NCBI GenBank assembly: GCA_031417555.1 | Contig: JANOVV010000037.1 | Coordinates: 1 to 64,000 of the forward strand | Direction of reading: 5' to 3' | DNA: 64,000 nt | Origin: JADKIH01 sp031417555 | GTDB taxonomy: Bacteria; Bacteroidota; Bacteroidia; AKYH767-A; 2013-40CM-41-45 | Part shown: piece by piece, positions 25,161-32,700 of the stretch | Numbering within the stretch: the first letter of the stretch is position 1 | How the letters are laid out: the number at the start of each line of letters is the position of its first letter | Translations under genes and position numbers: made by a program | Notes under the pieces: generated by a model | The model's input: the letters and a program-made list of their open reading frames with translations, nothing else | What the model was told of the DNA's origin: nothing | Database searches by the model: none

Positions 25161-26396
25161 ATGAGTGAACACCGATACATATTAGAACCATACAAGGGAA
25201 TGAACACCCGTTACCGTTGCCCAGCCCCTAATTGTGGTAAGGGTAAAACCTTTTCGCTTTACATTGATACGGAAACAGGCGAACACATACACCCCACCGT
25301 TGGCAGGTGCAACCGTGAAAGTAATTGCGGTTACCATTACACCCCGAAACAATATTTTCAGGATAACAATGTTTCACTTGATACATACCAGCCGAAAGGG
25401 TACAGCAAACCCAAAGCCGATATTCAGCAAAAGCCTTTTTCATTTATTCCCGTTGAGATATTTAAAGCCAGCCTGAACCCCGCAGCTTTTGAAGCGAACC
25501 ACTTTGTACAGTTCCTTATTGATCTGTTCGGGGTGGAGGTTTCCAGTCAGTTAATAAGCCGGTATTTCATTGCCACCTCAAAACATTGGAACGGTGCAAC
25601 GGTATTTTGGCAAATAGATACACAGGGCAAAATAAGAACGGGTAAAATAATGCTTTACAACCCCACCACAGGAAAAAGACTAAAGAACCTTGAACTACCT
25701 GTTTACTGGGTACACAAAGCAATTAGCCAACCTGAATTTGAGTTAAGGCAATGTTTGTTTGGTGAACACTTACTAATTGAAAAAGATAAGGACGGGAAAC
25801 TAATACCAATTGAAAAGAGAAAACCCGTTGCCATAGTTGAAAGCGAAAAAACGGCTGTGATTGCCAGCGTTTATTTGCCGCAGTTTATTTGGGTTGCCGT
25901 TGGTAGCCTTACCAACCTAAACGCTGAAAAGTGCGGCATACTAAAGGGGCGAACTGTTACACTATTTCCCGACCTGAACGGGTTTGAGAAATGGAGTAAC
26001 AAAGCAAAAGAACTTACACACCTTGCCATCTTTACCGTTTCCGATTTACTGGAACGTAAAGCCACCGAAGCCGAAAAGAAACAAGGGTTTGACCTTGCCG
26101 ACTATTTAATAAAATTTGATTTTAAAGAATTTATTTTACCTCCACCGGAACAAATACCAACAATTCAGCCAAAGACAGAAAGCTGGGTACAGGAAATTAC
26201 TGAACTTGAAAAATACTTTAACACTGCAACTTTGCAAGCTTTACCTGTGAAACTGAACCAATGCATTACGATAACAAACATTCCTTTGTTTATTCAATCA
26301 CACATAACAACCGTGAAAGCGAACAATGGGAAACAAACATTCTTGCCATACCTCAACCGATTACAGGAACTTAAAAAATACTTAATCAAACTTTAA
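25161..26396 (+). CDS. Primase-like protein with zinc finger and TOPRIM-like region (DUF6371-like)
   Basis: The 411-residue protein starts with a CHC2-like zinc module (Cys20, Cys25, Cys50, Cys56). A TOPRIM-like region follows: VAIVESEKTAVIASVY with the metal-binding Glu, IWVAVGSLTNL and TLFPDLNGFEKW. This combination is that of DnaG-type or DUF6371 proteins paired with RepA-like ATPases in Bacteroidota islands. It probably primes replication of the element. The C-terminal tail (about 340-411) has no motif I recognise. Confidence 0.77.
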   Translation: MSEHRYILEPYKGMNTRYRCPAPNCGKGKTFSLYIDTETGEHIHPTVGRCNRESNCGYHYTPKQYFQDNNVSLDTYQPKGYSKPKADIQQKPFSFIPVEIFKASLNPAAFEANHFVQFLIDLFGVEVSSQLISRYFIATSKHWNGATVFWQIDTQGKIRTGKIMLYNPTTGKRLKNLELPVYWVHKAISQPEFELRQCLFGEHLLIEKDKDGKLIPIEKRKPVAIVESEKTAVIASVYLPQFIWVAVGSLTNLNAEKCGILKGRTVTLFPDLNGFEKWSNKAKELTHLAIFTVSDLLERKATEAEKKQGFDLADYLIKFDFKEFILPPPEQIPTIQPKTESWVQEITELEKYFNTATLQALPVKLNQCITITNIPLFIQSHITTVKANNGKQTFLPYLNRLQELKKYLIKL

Positions 26397-26402
26397 ATTG
26401 AA

Positions 26403-27122
26403 ATGAAAGTAAAAAAAAAGAGTTTACAAAAGTTTACAGAATCGGAAAATAAAATTAAAGCAGTTCTTAAACTTAAAAAAATAACATGGGAAGACTTAAA
26501 ACCTCTAACAAAAAAAGAATTAAATTTATTAAGCGAGGTTTTAAAACCACTTGTTAATAATTCAAAAGGAGTTGAAAGAGATAAACTTTTTAAAAAAATA
26601 GATGCCGTAACAAACGAAGAAACCAAAAATGAAACATGGGAACACAACCATATTAAAATTACATGGGCAATTTCTACACTAATGCAAGAACTAAATAGGA
26701 TGCCTTCAAAACGCGAACTGGCGGATAAGACTGGGTTAAGCAGGCAAACAATAAATAAACATTTAAAAGAATACCATACACACCCACTTTATGAAGGACA
26801 AATAGAGCAGTTTAAATTTATGAGATCAAATGTATTATCAAGGGTTTATTTTTTTGCTTTACAAGGGGACATGAAAGCCGCAAAACTTTATTTTGATATA
26901 TTAGGAACAAATACACTATTAGTAAATAATACTTCTATTCAAAATCAAAATAATTTCATACAGATTAATAATACATTAATCAATCAAGAAAATATTAAGT
27001 TGCTCAATCCAGAACAATTAAATTCAATTGAAGATATATTGAAAACTACAATATCCTCGAATAGATTACAGAATGAAATATTGCAAAATACTACTGAAAT
27101 AAGCCACCATAGCAGTAGATAA
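26403..27122 (+). CDS. Terminase-small-subunit-like HTH protein
   Basis: This 239-residue protein has a basic, Lys-rich first part, then a helix-turn-helix (MPSKRELADKTGLSRQTINK). The segment GDMKAAKLYFDILG and the Asn/Gln-rich tail (NNFIQINNTLINQENIK, LLNPEQLNSIEDILK) resemble the end of phage small terminase-like HTH proteins. If so, it would direct packaging of the element into a helper phage's capsids. It could also be a plain transcription regulator. Confidence 0.6.
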   Translation: MKVKKKSLQKFTESENKIKAVLKLKKITWEDLKPLTKKELNLLSEVLKPLVNNSKGVERDKLFKKIDAVTNEETKNETWEHNHIKITWAISTLMQELNRMPSKRELADKTGLSRQTINKHLKEYHTHPLYEGQIEQFKFMRSNVLSRVYFFALQGDMKAAKLYFDILGTNTLLVNNTSIQNQNNFIQINNTLINQENIKLLNPEQLNSIEDILKTTISSNRLQNEILQNTTEISHHSSR

Positions 27123-27196
27123 TATCTATTTAGTTTTGATTATCACTTTTTTTTAATAAATTGCATTAACTCAAAGCAAGTATAAATGTTTTTATT

Positions 27197-28120
27197 ATGA
27201 AAAAACTACTACTCTTTTTATATTTTATTTTCCATTTATCAATTATAGATGCACAGCCTCCTCAGGCAATTTCATACCAAGCTGTTGCCCGAAACAATAA
27301 AGGAGATTTAATAAATAATAAAAATATTTCTTTGCGCTTTAGTATACATGATTCTTCTGCAATAGGAACAACTGTTTACAGTGAAACACATATTGCAACT
27401 ACAAATACTTTAGGGTTATTCAATTTAAATATTGGTCAAGGAGCAGCTATAACAGGAAATTTCAGTTTGATAAATTGGGGTAATGGTTCAAAGTTCATAC
27501 AAGTTGAAGTGTACGATAGTATTGAAAGCATTTTTATTGATATGGGAACACAACAAATGCTAAGTGTTCCTTATGCTTTGTATGCTGGAAGATCATCTGA
27601 TTCATATTCTCATTACATAGGTGAATTATTTGGTGGTGGAGTTATTTTTTATCTTTATAAGATCGCAGGCGTTGAACATGGGTTAATTGTTGGTTTAACA
27701 GATTTAGGTGATTTTATACAAGCAACAACAAAACCTTATAGTAATATTTCTAATATAGAAATTGGAATTACAGCACAAAGTCATTGGGATGGATTTAATA
27801 ATTCATTGGCCATTGTTTCACAGGCCGGGCATTTAAATAGTGCTGCACAAATTTGTCTAAATTATTCTTATACTGATAATATGGGAACTTATAATGATTG
27901 GTATTTACCAGCAATAGATGAAATGGAGTTATTAAATTTACAGACATATATTATTAATAAATATAATCCATCAGCAAGTTTATCATATTTTTCGTATTGG
28001 AGCTCTACCGAATACCTCTTTGGAGGCACTCAGGCTTATACGATTTCTTTTTCAACTGGAAACTCGGTTTTAGTGAATAAAACTTCTCAGGGGGGCATCC
28101 GACCAATTCGAGCTTTTTGA
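27197..28120 (+). CDS. Secreted protein with DUF1566/Lcl_C-like C-terminal domain
   Basis: The 307-residue protein has a signal peptide (about residues 1-19, LLLFLYFIFHLSIIDAQ). A beta-rich N-terminal domain common in Bacteroidota surface proteins follows (QAISYQAVARNNKGDL, ISLRFSIHD). The C-terminal part has DWYLPAIDEMELL, SYWSSTEY and GGIRPIRAF, the DUF1566-type fold also found in phage receptor-binding proteins. It is the likely cargo of the element. A surface-adhesion or phage-exclusion role is possible but not shown. Confidence 0.75.
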   Translation: MKKLLLFLYFIFHLSIIDAQPPQAISYQAVARNNKGDLINNKNISLRFSIHDSSAIGTTVYSETHIATTNTLGLFNLNIGQGAAITGNFSLINWGNGSKFIQVEVYDSIESIFIDMGTQQMLSVPYALYAGRSSDSYSHYIGELFGGGVIFYLYKIAGVEHGLIVGLTDLGDFIQATTKPYSNISNIEIGITAQSHWDGFNNSLAIVSQAGHLNSAAQICLNYSYTDNMGTYNDWYLPAIDEMELLNLQTYIINKYNPSASLSYFSYWSSTEYLFGGTQAYTISFSTGNSVLVNKTSQGGIRPIRAF

Positions 28121-28179
28121 ATTATTTTTTAATATAAGCGGTTGCCTCCTCCTGTTTTCAATGTTTACTTTGCGGAGGT

Positions 28180-28314
28180 ATGAATAAGAAAAGAACAACC
28201 CAAGAAAAAGCAAGGGATAAAAAAGCCCGTGCGCTCCTCAGCTACCTTATAGCTGTTTATGGGATTAAAAGTATTGAACGACTTAAAAGAGAGTATTACC
28301 AAAACATCAACTAA
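28180..28314 (+). CDS. Small basic protein (44 residues) at the end of the element
   Basis: ATG at 28180 follows a GCGGAGGT sequence. The frame encodes a 44-residue, strongly basic peptide starting MNKKRTTQEKARDKKARALL with a short hydrophobic middle (LSYLIAVYGI). It is the last gene before the right attachment site. Coding-like composition supports it, but it is short and no family is recognised. Confidence 0.5.
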   Translation: MNKKRTTQEKARDKKARALLSYLIAVYGIKSIERLKREYYQNIN

Positions 28315-28336
28315 TTAATGTTATAGACAGGGGCTA

Positions 28337-28356
28337 TATGCAAATTGTATGCAAAT
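28337..28356 (+). repeat. Right subterminal paired TATGCAAAT repeat
   Basis: TATGCAAAT occurs at 28337-28345 and 28348-28356, with the same unit, orientation and 11-base period as the pair at 21232-21251. It lies 47 bases from the right attachment repeat. Presence at both ends fits integrase arm-type sites. Confidence 0.65.
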
Positions 28357-28403
28357 GAAAAAGGCTTACAAAGCCAAAACCCTGCAAGCCTTTGATAATG
28401 AAG

Positions 28404-28478
28404 TGGGAACAACAGGGTTCGAACCTGTGACCCTCTGCTTGTAAGGCAGATGCTCTGAACCAGCTGAGCTATGCTCCC
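28404..28478 (-). tRNA. tRNA-Val (anticodon TAC)
   Basis: On the minus strand the acceptor 5' strand GGGAGCA pairs with TGTTCCC. The D arm is GCTC...GAGC, the anticodon arm is CTGCC-TTACAAG-CAGAG-like with loop anticodon TAC, and the T arm carries GGTTCGAACCC. CCA is not encoded. Its 3' portion is duplicated at 21067-21114 and serves as attachment site. Integration preserved an intact tRNA at this end. Confidence 0.93.
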
Positions 28479-28491
28479 TTTTATTTTCTTT

Positions 28492-28556
28492 TCTCAAACT
28501 GTGATCCTCCCGCGTGAAAAACGCGGGATGCTCTGAACCAGCTGAGCTATGCTCCC
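28492..28556 (-). pseudogene. Degenerate tRNA copy upstream of tRNA-Val
   Basis: The minus strand repeats the first half of tRNA-Val (GGGAGCATAGCTCAGCTGG onward). The anticodon arm is then a different, perfect 6-bp hairpin CCCGCG-TTTTTCA-CGCGGG (28509-28527). The T arm and 3' acceptor strand have decayed (TCACAGTTTGAG). It cannot fold as a normal tRNA. It may be a duplicated tRNA turned into a processing or terminator-like hairpin. Confidence 0.65.
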
Positions 28557-28570
28557 ATTTTTTCTTTTTT

Positions 28571-28609
28571 CAACCTTTGACCCTCCCGCATGAAAAACGC
28601 GGGACTCCT
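28571..28609 (-). pseudogene. Second, shorter degenerate tRNA-like copy
   Basis: The hairpin core CCCGC-GTTTTTCAT-GCGGG and the following AGGGTCAAAGGTTGAA match the central part of the preceding copy, but D arm and acceptor strands are absent. The two copies and the intact tRNA are in tandem with T/A-rich spacers, pointing to repeated duplication at this locus. Confidence 0.5.
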
Positions 28610-28667
28610 CTTTTTTAAGGAGCGCAAAGATAACTGATTTTTATAAGCAACAAAATATCATTTAAAA

Positions 28668-29321
28668 TTATAATTGTTTACTCAAACCTAAATCACCCTT
28701 TTCAGCTGCCTTTTTTAATTTCTTATTAGCGAAAATTGCAACGTCTACTCTTCTGTTTTGTTGTTTTCCTTCTGAAGTAGAATTATCGTTAATAGGTTGT
28801 GTTTCTCCATAGCCATTCGTTGATATTCTGATACCTGCGACCCCATACGATTTCAGGAACCTCGAAACTGAAGAAGCACGCTCTTCAGATAATGTCTGGT
28901 TATGGACAGATGAACCTGTATTATCAGTATGTCCTTCGACTAATATGTTAGTATCATTATATTTTTGCAATATCTTTGACAAATCGCTAAGATTTTCTTT
29001 GCTTGCTTCATTTAGCTGATTGGAATCCGTAGAAAAAAGTATTCCTGAGTCAAACTTTATTTTAATTCCTTCCCCGACTCGTTCCACCTTAGAATTCTTT
29101 AAATCTCTTTGAAGTTCCTCTGCTTGTTTATCCATATAATTACCAATTAGTGCACCGGTAGCCCCGCCAACGGCAGCTCCGATAATGGCTCCAACAATTG
29201 TATTATTACTTTTGTTGCCTACTGCTGCCCCTATCCCAGCGCCTGCACCTGCGCCGATAGCACCACCACGTTGAGCACGATTCCAATTACATGATGTAAT
29301 AATTAAAAGTAAGTTAATCAA
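28668..29321 (-). CDS. OmpA-family protein with glycine zipper; signal peptide interrupted by a stop
   Basis: The 217-residue product has a lipobox-like IITSC and a glycine-zipper region (GGAIGAGAGAGIGAAVG, then AIIGAAVGGATGALIG). A C-terminal OmpA peptidoglycan-binding domain follows (LVEGHTDNTGS, LSEERASSVSRFL, NRRVDVAI). It should tether the outer membrane to the wall. The listed start is a TTG that leaves no basic n-region. Reading further upstream in the same frame gives ATG at 29360 and MKTKHLNISI, then TAA (29330-29328), then IILINLLLIITSC. A single TAA thus splits an otherwise normal lipoprotein signal. Either this is a recent nonsense mutation, or a non-ATG start is used. Confidence 0.8.
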   Translation of the reverse strand: MINLLLIITSCNWNRAQRGGAIGAGAGAGIGAAVGNKSNNTIVGAIIGAAVGGATGALIGNYMDKQAEELQRDLKNSKVERVGEGIKIKFDSGILFSTDSNQLNEASKENLSDLSKILQKYNDTNILVEGHTDNTGSSVHNQTLSEERASSVSRFLKSYGVAGIRISTNGYGETQPINDNSTSEGKQQNRRVDVAIFANKKLKKAAEKGDLGLSKQL

Positions 29322-29482
29322 AATGATTTATATTGAAATATTTAAATGCTTTGTTTTCATTTAAATGCTATTCAAATTTCTTTAAAGATAATAAAATTAC
29401 TTGCAACTTAGTCTTAATATTATTTAACTTCATTTATTAATAAAAATAAATTTATTTTATTCTTTATCCAATTTATACCACA

Positions 29483-29703
29483 TCCCTTTTTTCAAGAAAC
29501 GGTAATACAAACCTAAAACACCCCTCATCTTCACCAATAAATTCAAGAGGAGAAATTCCTTTGCGAATAAATTAATTTTCCAGTATAAGAAATACAGTCG
29601 TTGTGCAGGTAAAATCGGCGGCACATGCCATGGTTGTTGTTTTCGATTTACGATCTAATTGATCGTGCAGTTCTGTATTTTGATTTTTATGGTTACCTCA
29701 ATA
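29483..29703 (-). pseudogene. C-terminal fragment of a saccharopine dehydrogenase-like gene
   Basis: The minus strand translates to LHDQLDRKSKTTTMACAADF, then TCTTTVFLILEN-stop, then FIRKGISPLEFIGEDEG and CFRFVLPFLEKRDVV. It aligns throughout with the last 70 or so residues of the intact enzyme at 35559-36701 (LHDKFDRETKTTSMARTTGF, LVLENKFIRKGISPPEYIGE). A lysine codon has become TAA. No start and no N-terminal part are present. It lies directly after the stop of the giant protease, so it is a dead remnant of a duplication. Confidence 0.9.
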
Positions 29704-29708
29704 AACTA

Positions 29709-32700
29709 TTATTCTGCAAAATCAAAGATAGTATTTAGCCCCAGTGTTACGGGCAGCTTGCTCCAGGTTGCGATGGAATTGCGATGGTGAATTGCAATAT
29801 AGTAAGTGCCTCCAAATACAGCATAAGGAAAATGTGCGATGGCTGATCCATCAATGTGCAGCAATACAGCTATGCTTTGGACAACCACTGAAGGATCAAA
29901 CTGATCATGCAACTCTACAATTATTGAGTCGCTTGCTGTTGGATCGCTGTTTAGTCCCAGGTTATATAAAGTGGCCGTCATCGTATGACCCGATACATAT
30001 AATCCTTGCAGTAGAACAACAAGGCGGAGTATCATACACGAATCAGTAGTTACTGTAGCGGCAGTTCTGCCTGTGCTTACACAGGCTGCAGCGCTCACTG
30101 CTTCTGCATAGTAATCAACGGTTCCCAAGGCAGAAGAGCTGAATGGAATATCTGCACCACTTAATGAATTACCGATGATTGTTCCATCAATTGCAACAGT
30201 GTACCAGTTGATGGTATTTGCAATAGGAGCACTCAAGTTGGAAAACACTGTTGTGCCTGCACCCCACAATCCATCGGAGGTAAACATGCATAGTGAAAAA
30301 GTTTCTCCTCCAGCAATCGGAATGACACACGTTCCGCTTTGTATGTTGGCACCTCCCGTATTGAAACCGGGAAGTAGTGTGGTTACGCCATTTATTATTA
30401 ATTGTGGATAATCATAAATTGCTCCGTCCGTTGTGGAATAATTCCAGGTAAATTTAATTACACCACTTAAAGAAATTATTCCTCTTTTGAAAAATGTACT
30501 ACCCGCTTCACTGCTATTTCCTGATGTAATGGAAACCGATGAAGGTGCGTCACTGGTATTAATAATTCCTCCCGGACCAATAACAGGAGTCCAGTTTGAT
30601 ACATCATAAAATCCCGTGAAACCGAATTCATCACCTGTTGCTGTTGCATTCAGATTGCTGCTTTCACCAATGCAAATGGATGAAGGAGTCGCAGTGACCA
30701 ACTGTGGTGCTGCTGGAGCGGGGTTTACCGTTACTGTTACACTGCCACAACCAGCCGACCAGCAATTGACTGCACTGTTGTAAGACCTGATATAATAAGT
30801 ACCTGATGCTGTTGCTCCATACTTTGGACCAAAACCTAATTCAGTACTTGTGCCGCACGATGTTCCCTGCCAATACCATGTTTGCCCGGAAGATGGAATG
30901 CCTGCACGTGTAATGGTTACATTTTCACATTTTGGAGAATTGCTGACAGGATCAGGGGGATCGGTGCATATTCCGCAGTTGATATAAAATGTATGTGTGC
31001 CGGTTACATTGTCCTCATCATCCAGCAAAATATAATATGTGGTTCCTGCAATCCAATTCATGGCACCGTATTGACCGGGATAATAAACATCAGCAATACA
31101 ATTCCATATGCCGGCTGTACAGGAAGATCTCCATTGATAATCGGTATAACCGCTTGCCGATGTTACCTGTATGCTATAAGTGCCTGTTGTAGGTGCTACA
31201 TAGCTATAAATTTTTTCTATTCCCACTGTTAGAAATCCGCAACCATTGCTTGTGACTGCATTCCATATACCACCGCTGCCGCCGGTATAGGTTTGTGAAT
31301 TTGCAGTACCGCAACCCGTAATTGATGTTACATTTAAACAGGGATCAACAGGAGGACAATTTATATAAAAGCTATGATAGCCTGTTAACTGATTAACTCC
31401 ATCAAGTAGTATGTAATAAGTAGTACCCGCCGTCCAGGCCATAGAGCCGTATTGTCCAGGAGATACGACTAAGGCGCCACAAGTCCATCCTGGTAATGAG
31501 CAGGAGGAAGATTTCCATTGATAACTAACTAAAATACCTGAAGAAGCAATTGTCTGAAAGCTGTATGTACCGGTGACAGGTGCAATGAAGCTATAAATCT
31601 TTTCAATTCCGTTTCCACCCCACCCACAAGAATTAACAGCAGCAGTATACCATTTACTGCTAAGCCCGCCTGTATACGTTTGAGTATAACCTGAGCCACA
31701 ACCCCCAATAGCTGTAATGTTTGCACATGGATCCGGGCCATTAATATAAAACCTGTGATTACTGTTGACATTGTCCTCATCATCAAGTAGTATATAATAA
31801 GTCGTTCCGGCAGTCCATGCAAAGTTTCCATACTGCCCGGAAGTGTTCGTCCTTGCAATGCAGCTCCATCCTGTTTCAGAACAGGAAGAAGATTTTAATT
31901 GATAATCTACCCATCCACTGGCAGAGGTTACCTGCAGACTATAGTTCCCTGTGATGGGTGCCACGAACCTATATATATTTTCTCTTCCCGGTGCAGGTAC
32001 CCCGCAGGAATTGTTGCTACTTGTATTCCATTCGCCAATACCACCACCGATGTACGATTTTTCATAAAAGGAGCCATAGCCTTCGATGTCAGTTATATTT
32101 ACACCTGCACAGGGCTGTGGACAATCAATATAAAAAGTATGTGTGCCTGCTGTATTATCTTCATCATCCAGCAAAATATAATAAGTTATCCCTGCTGTCC
32201 ACGATAAAGCACCCCACTGACCGGTTGAAGAAAGATCCTGGATGCAGTTCCATCCTGCAGGAGAGCAGGAAGAAGCCTGCCACTGGTAATCAACCCAGCC
32301 GTTTGCTACTGTAACGCGGATACGATAAATGCCGGTGAGCGGTGCAATAAAACTATATATATGTTCTTTTCCCGGCGAAGGAAGGCCGCAGACATTGACC
32401 GTGCTTGTGTTCCATACACCGCTTTGACCGCCGCTGAAGGTTTGTGGATACGCTGCGCCACAGCCACCGATTGTTGTTATCTCTGAGCAAGGGTTAAAAG
32501 GCGGACAGTTTATATAAAAAGTATGGGTGCCTGCAATTGCATCTTCATCATCCAGCAATATATAATAAGTTACTCCTGCAGTCCAGGTCATGCTACCATA
32601 TTGGCCCGGGGAAGAAATATCGGAAATGCAGGACCATCCATTGACAGAACAAGTAGCAGGCTGCCACTGGTAATCCACCCAGCCGCTGGCTGCAGTCACC

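Larger units (their letters stand above)
21067..28450. mobile_element. Integrated element at tRNA-Val, satellite-like, about 7.4 kb
   Basis: The element is bounded by 48-bp direct repeats of tRNA-Val sequence. It carries, all on the plus strand, a tyrosine integrase, a conserved island protein, an excisionase-like HTH protein, a 55-residue ORF, an AAA ATPase, a primase-like zinc/TOPRIM protein, a terminase-small-subunit-like HTH protein, a secreted DUF1566-like protein and a 44-residue ORF. There are no relaxase, coupling-protein or structural phage genes. Size and order (int, xis, replication, terS-like) resemble phage satellites; a minimal mobilisable island is the alternative. Confidence 0.85.

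Noticed and set aside
28492..28556. A functional tRNA with a different anticodon
   Set aside because: The T arm and 3' acceptor strand do not pair, and the anticodon loop would have C at position 37.
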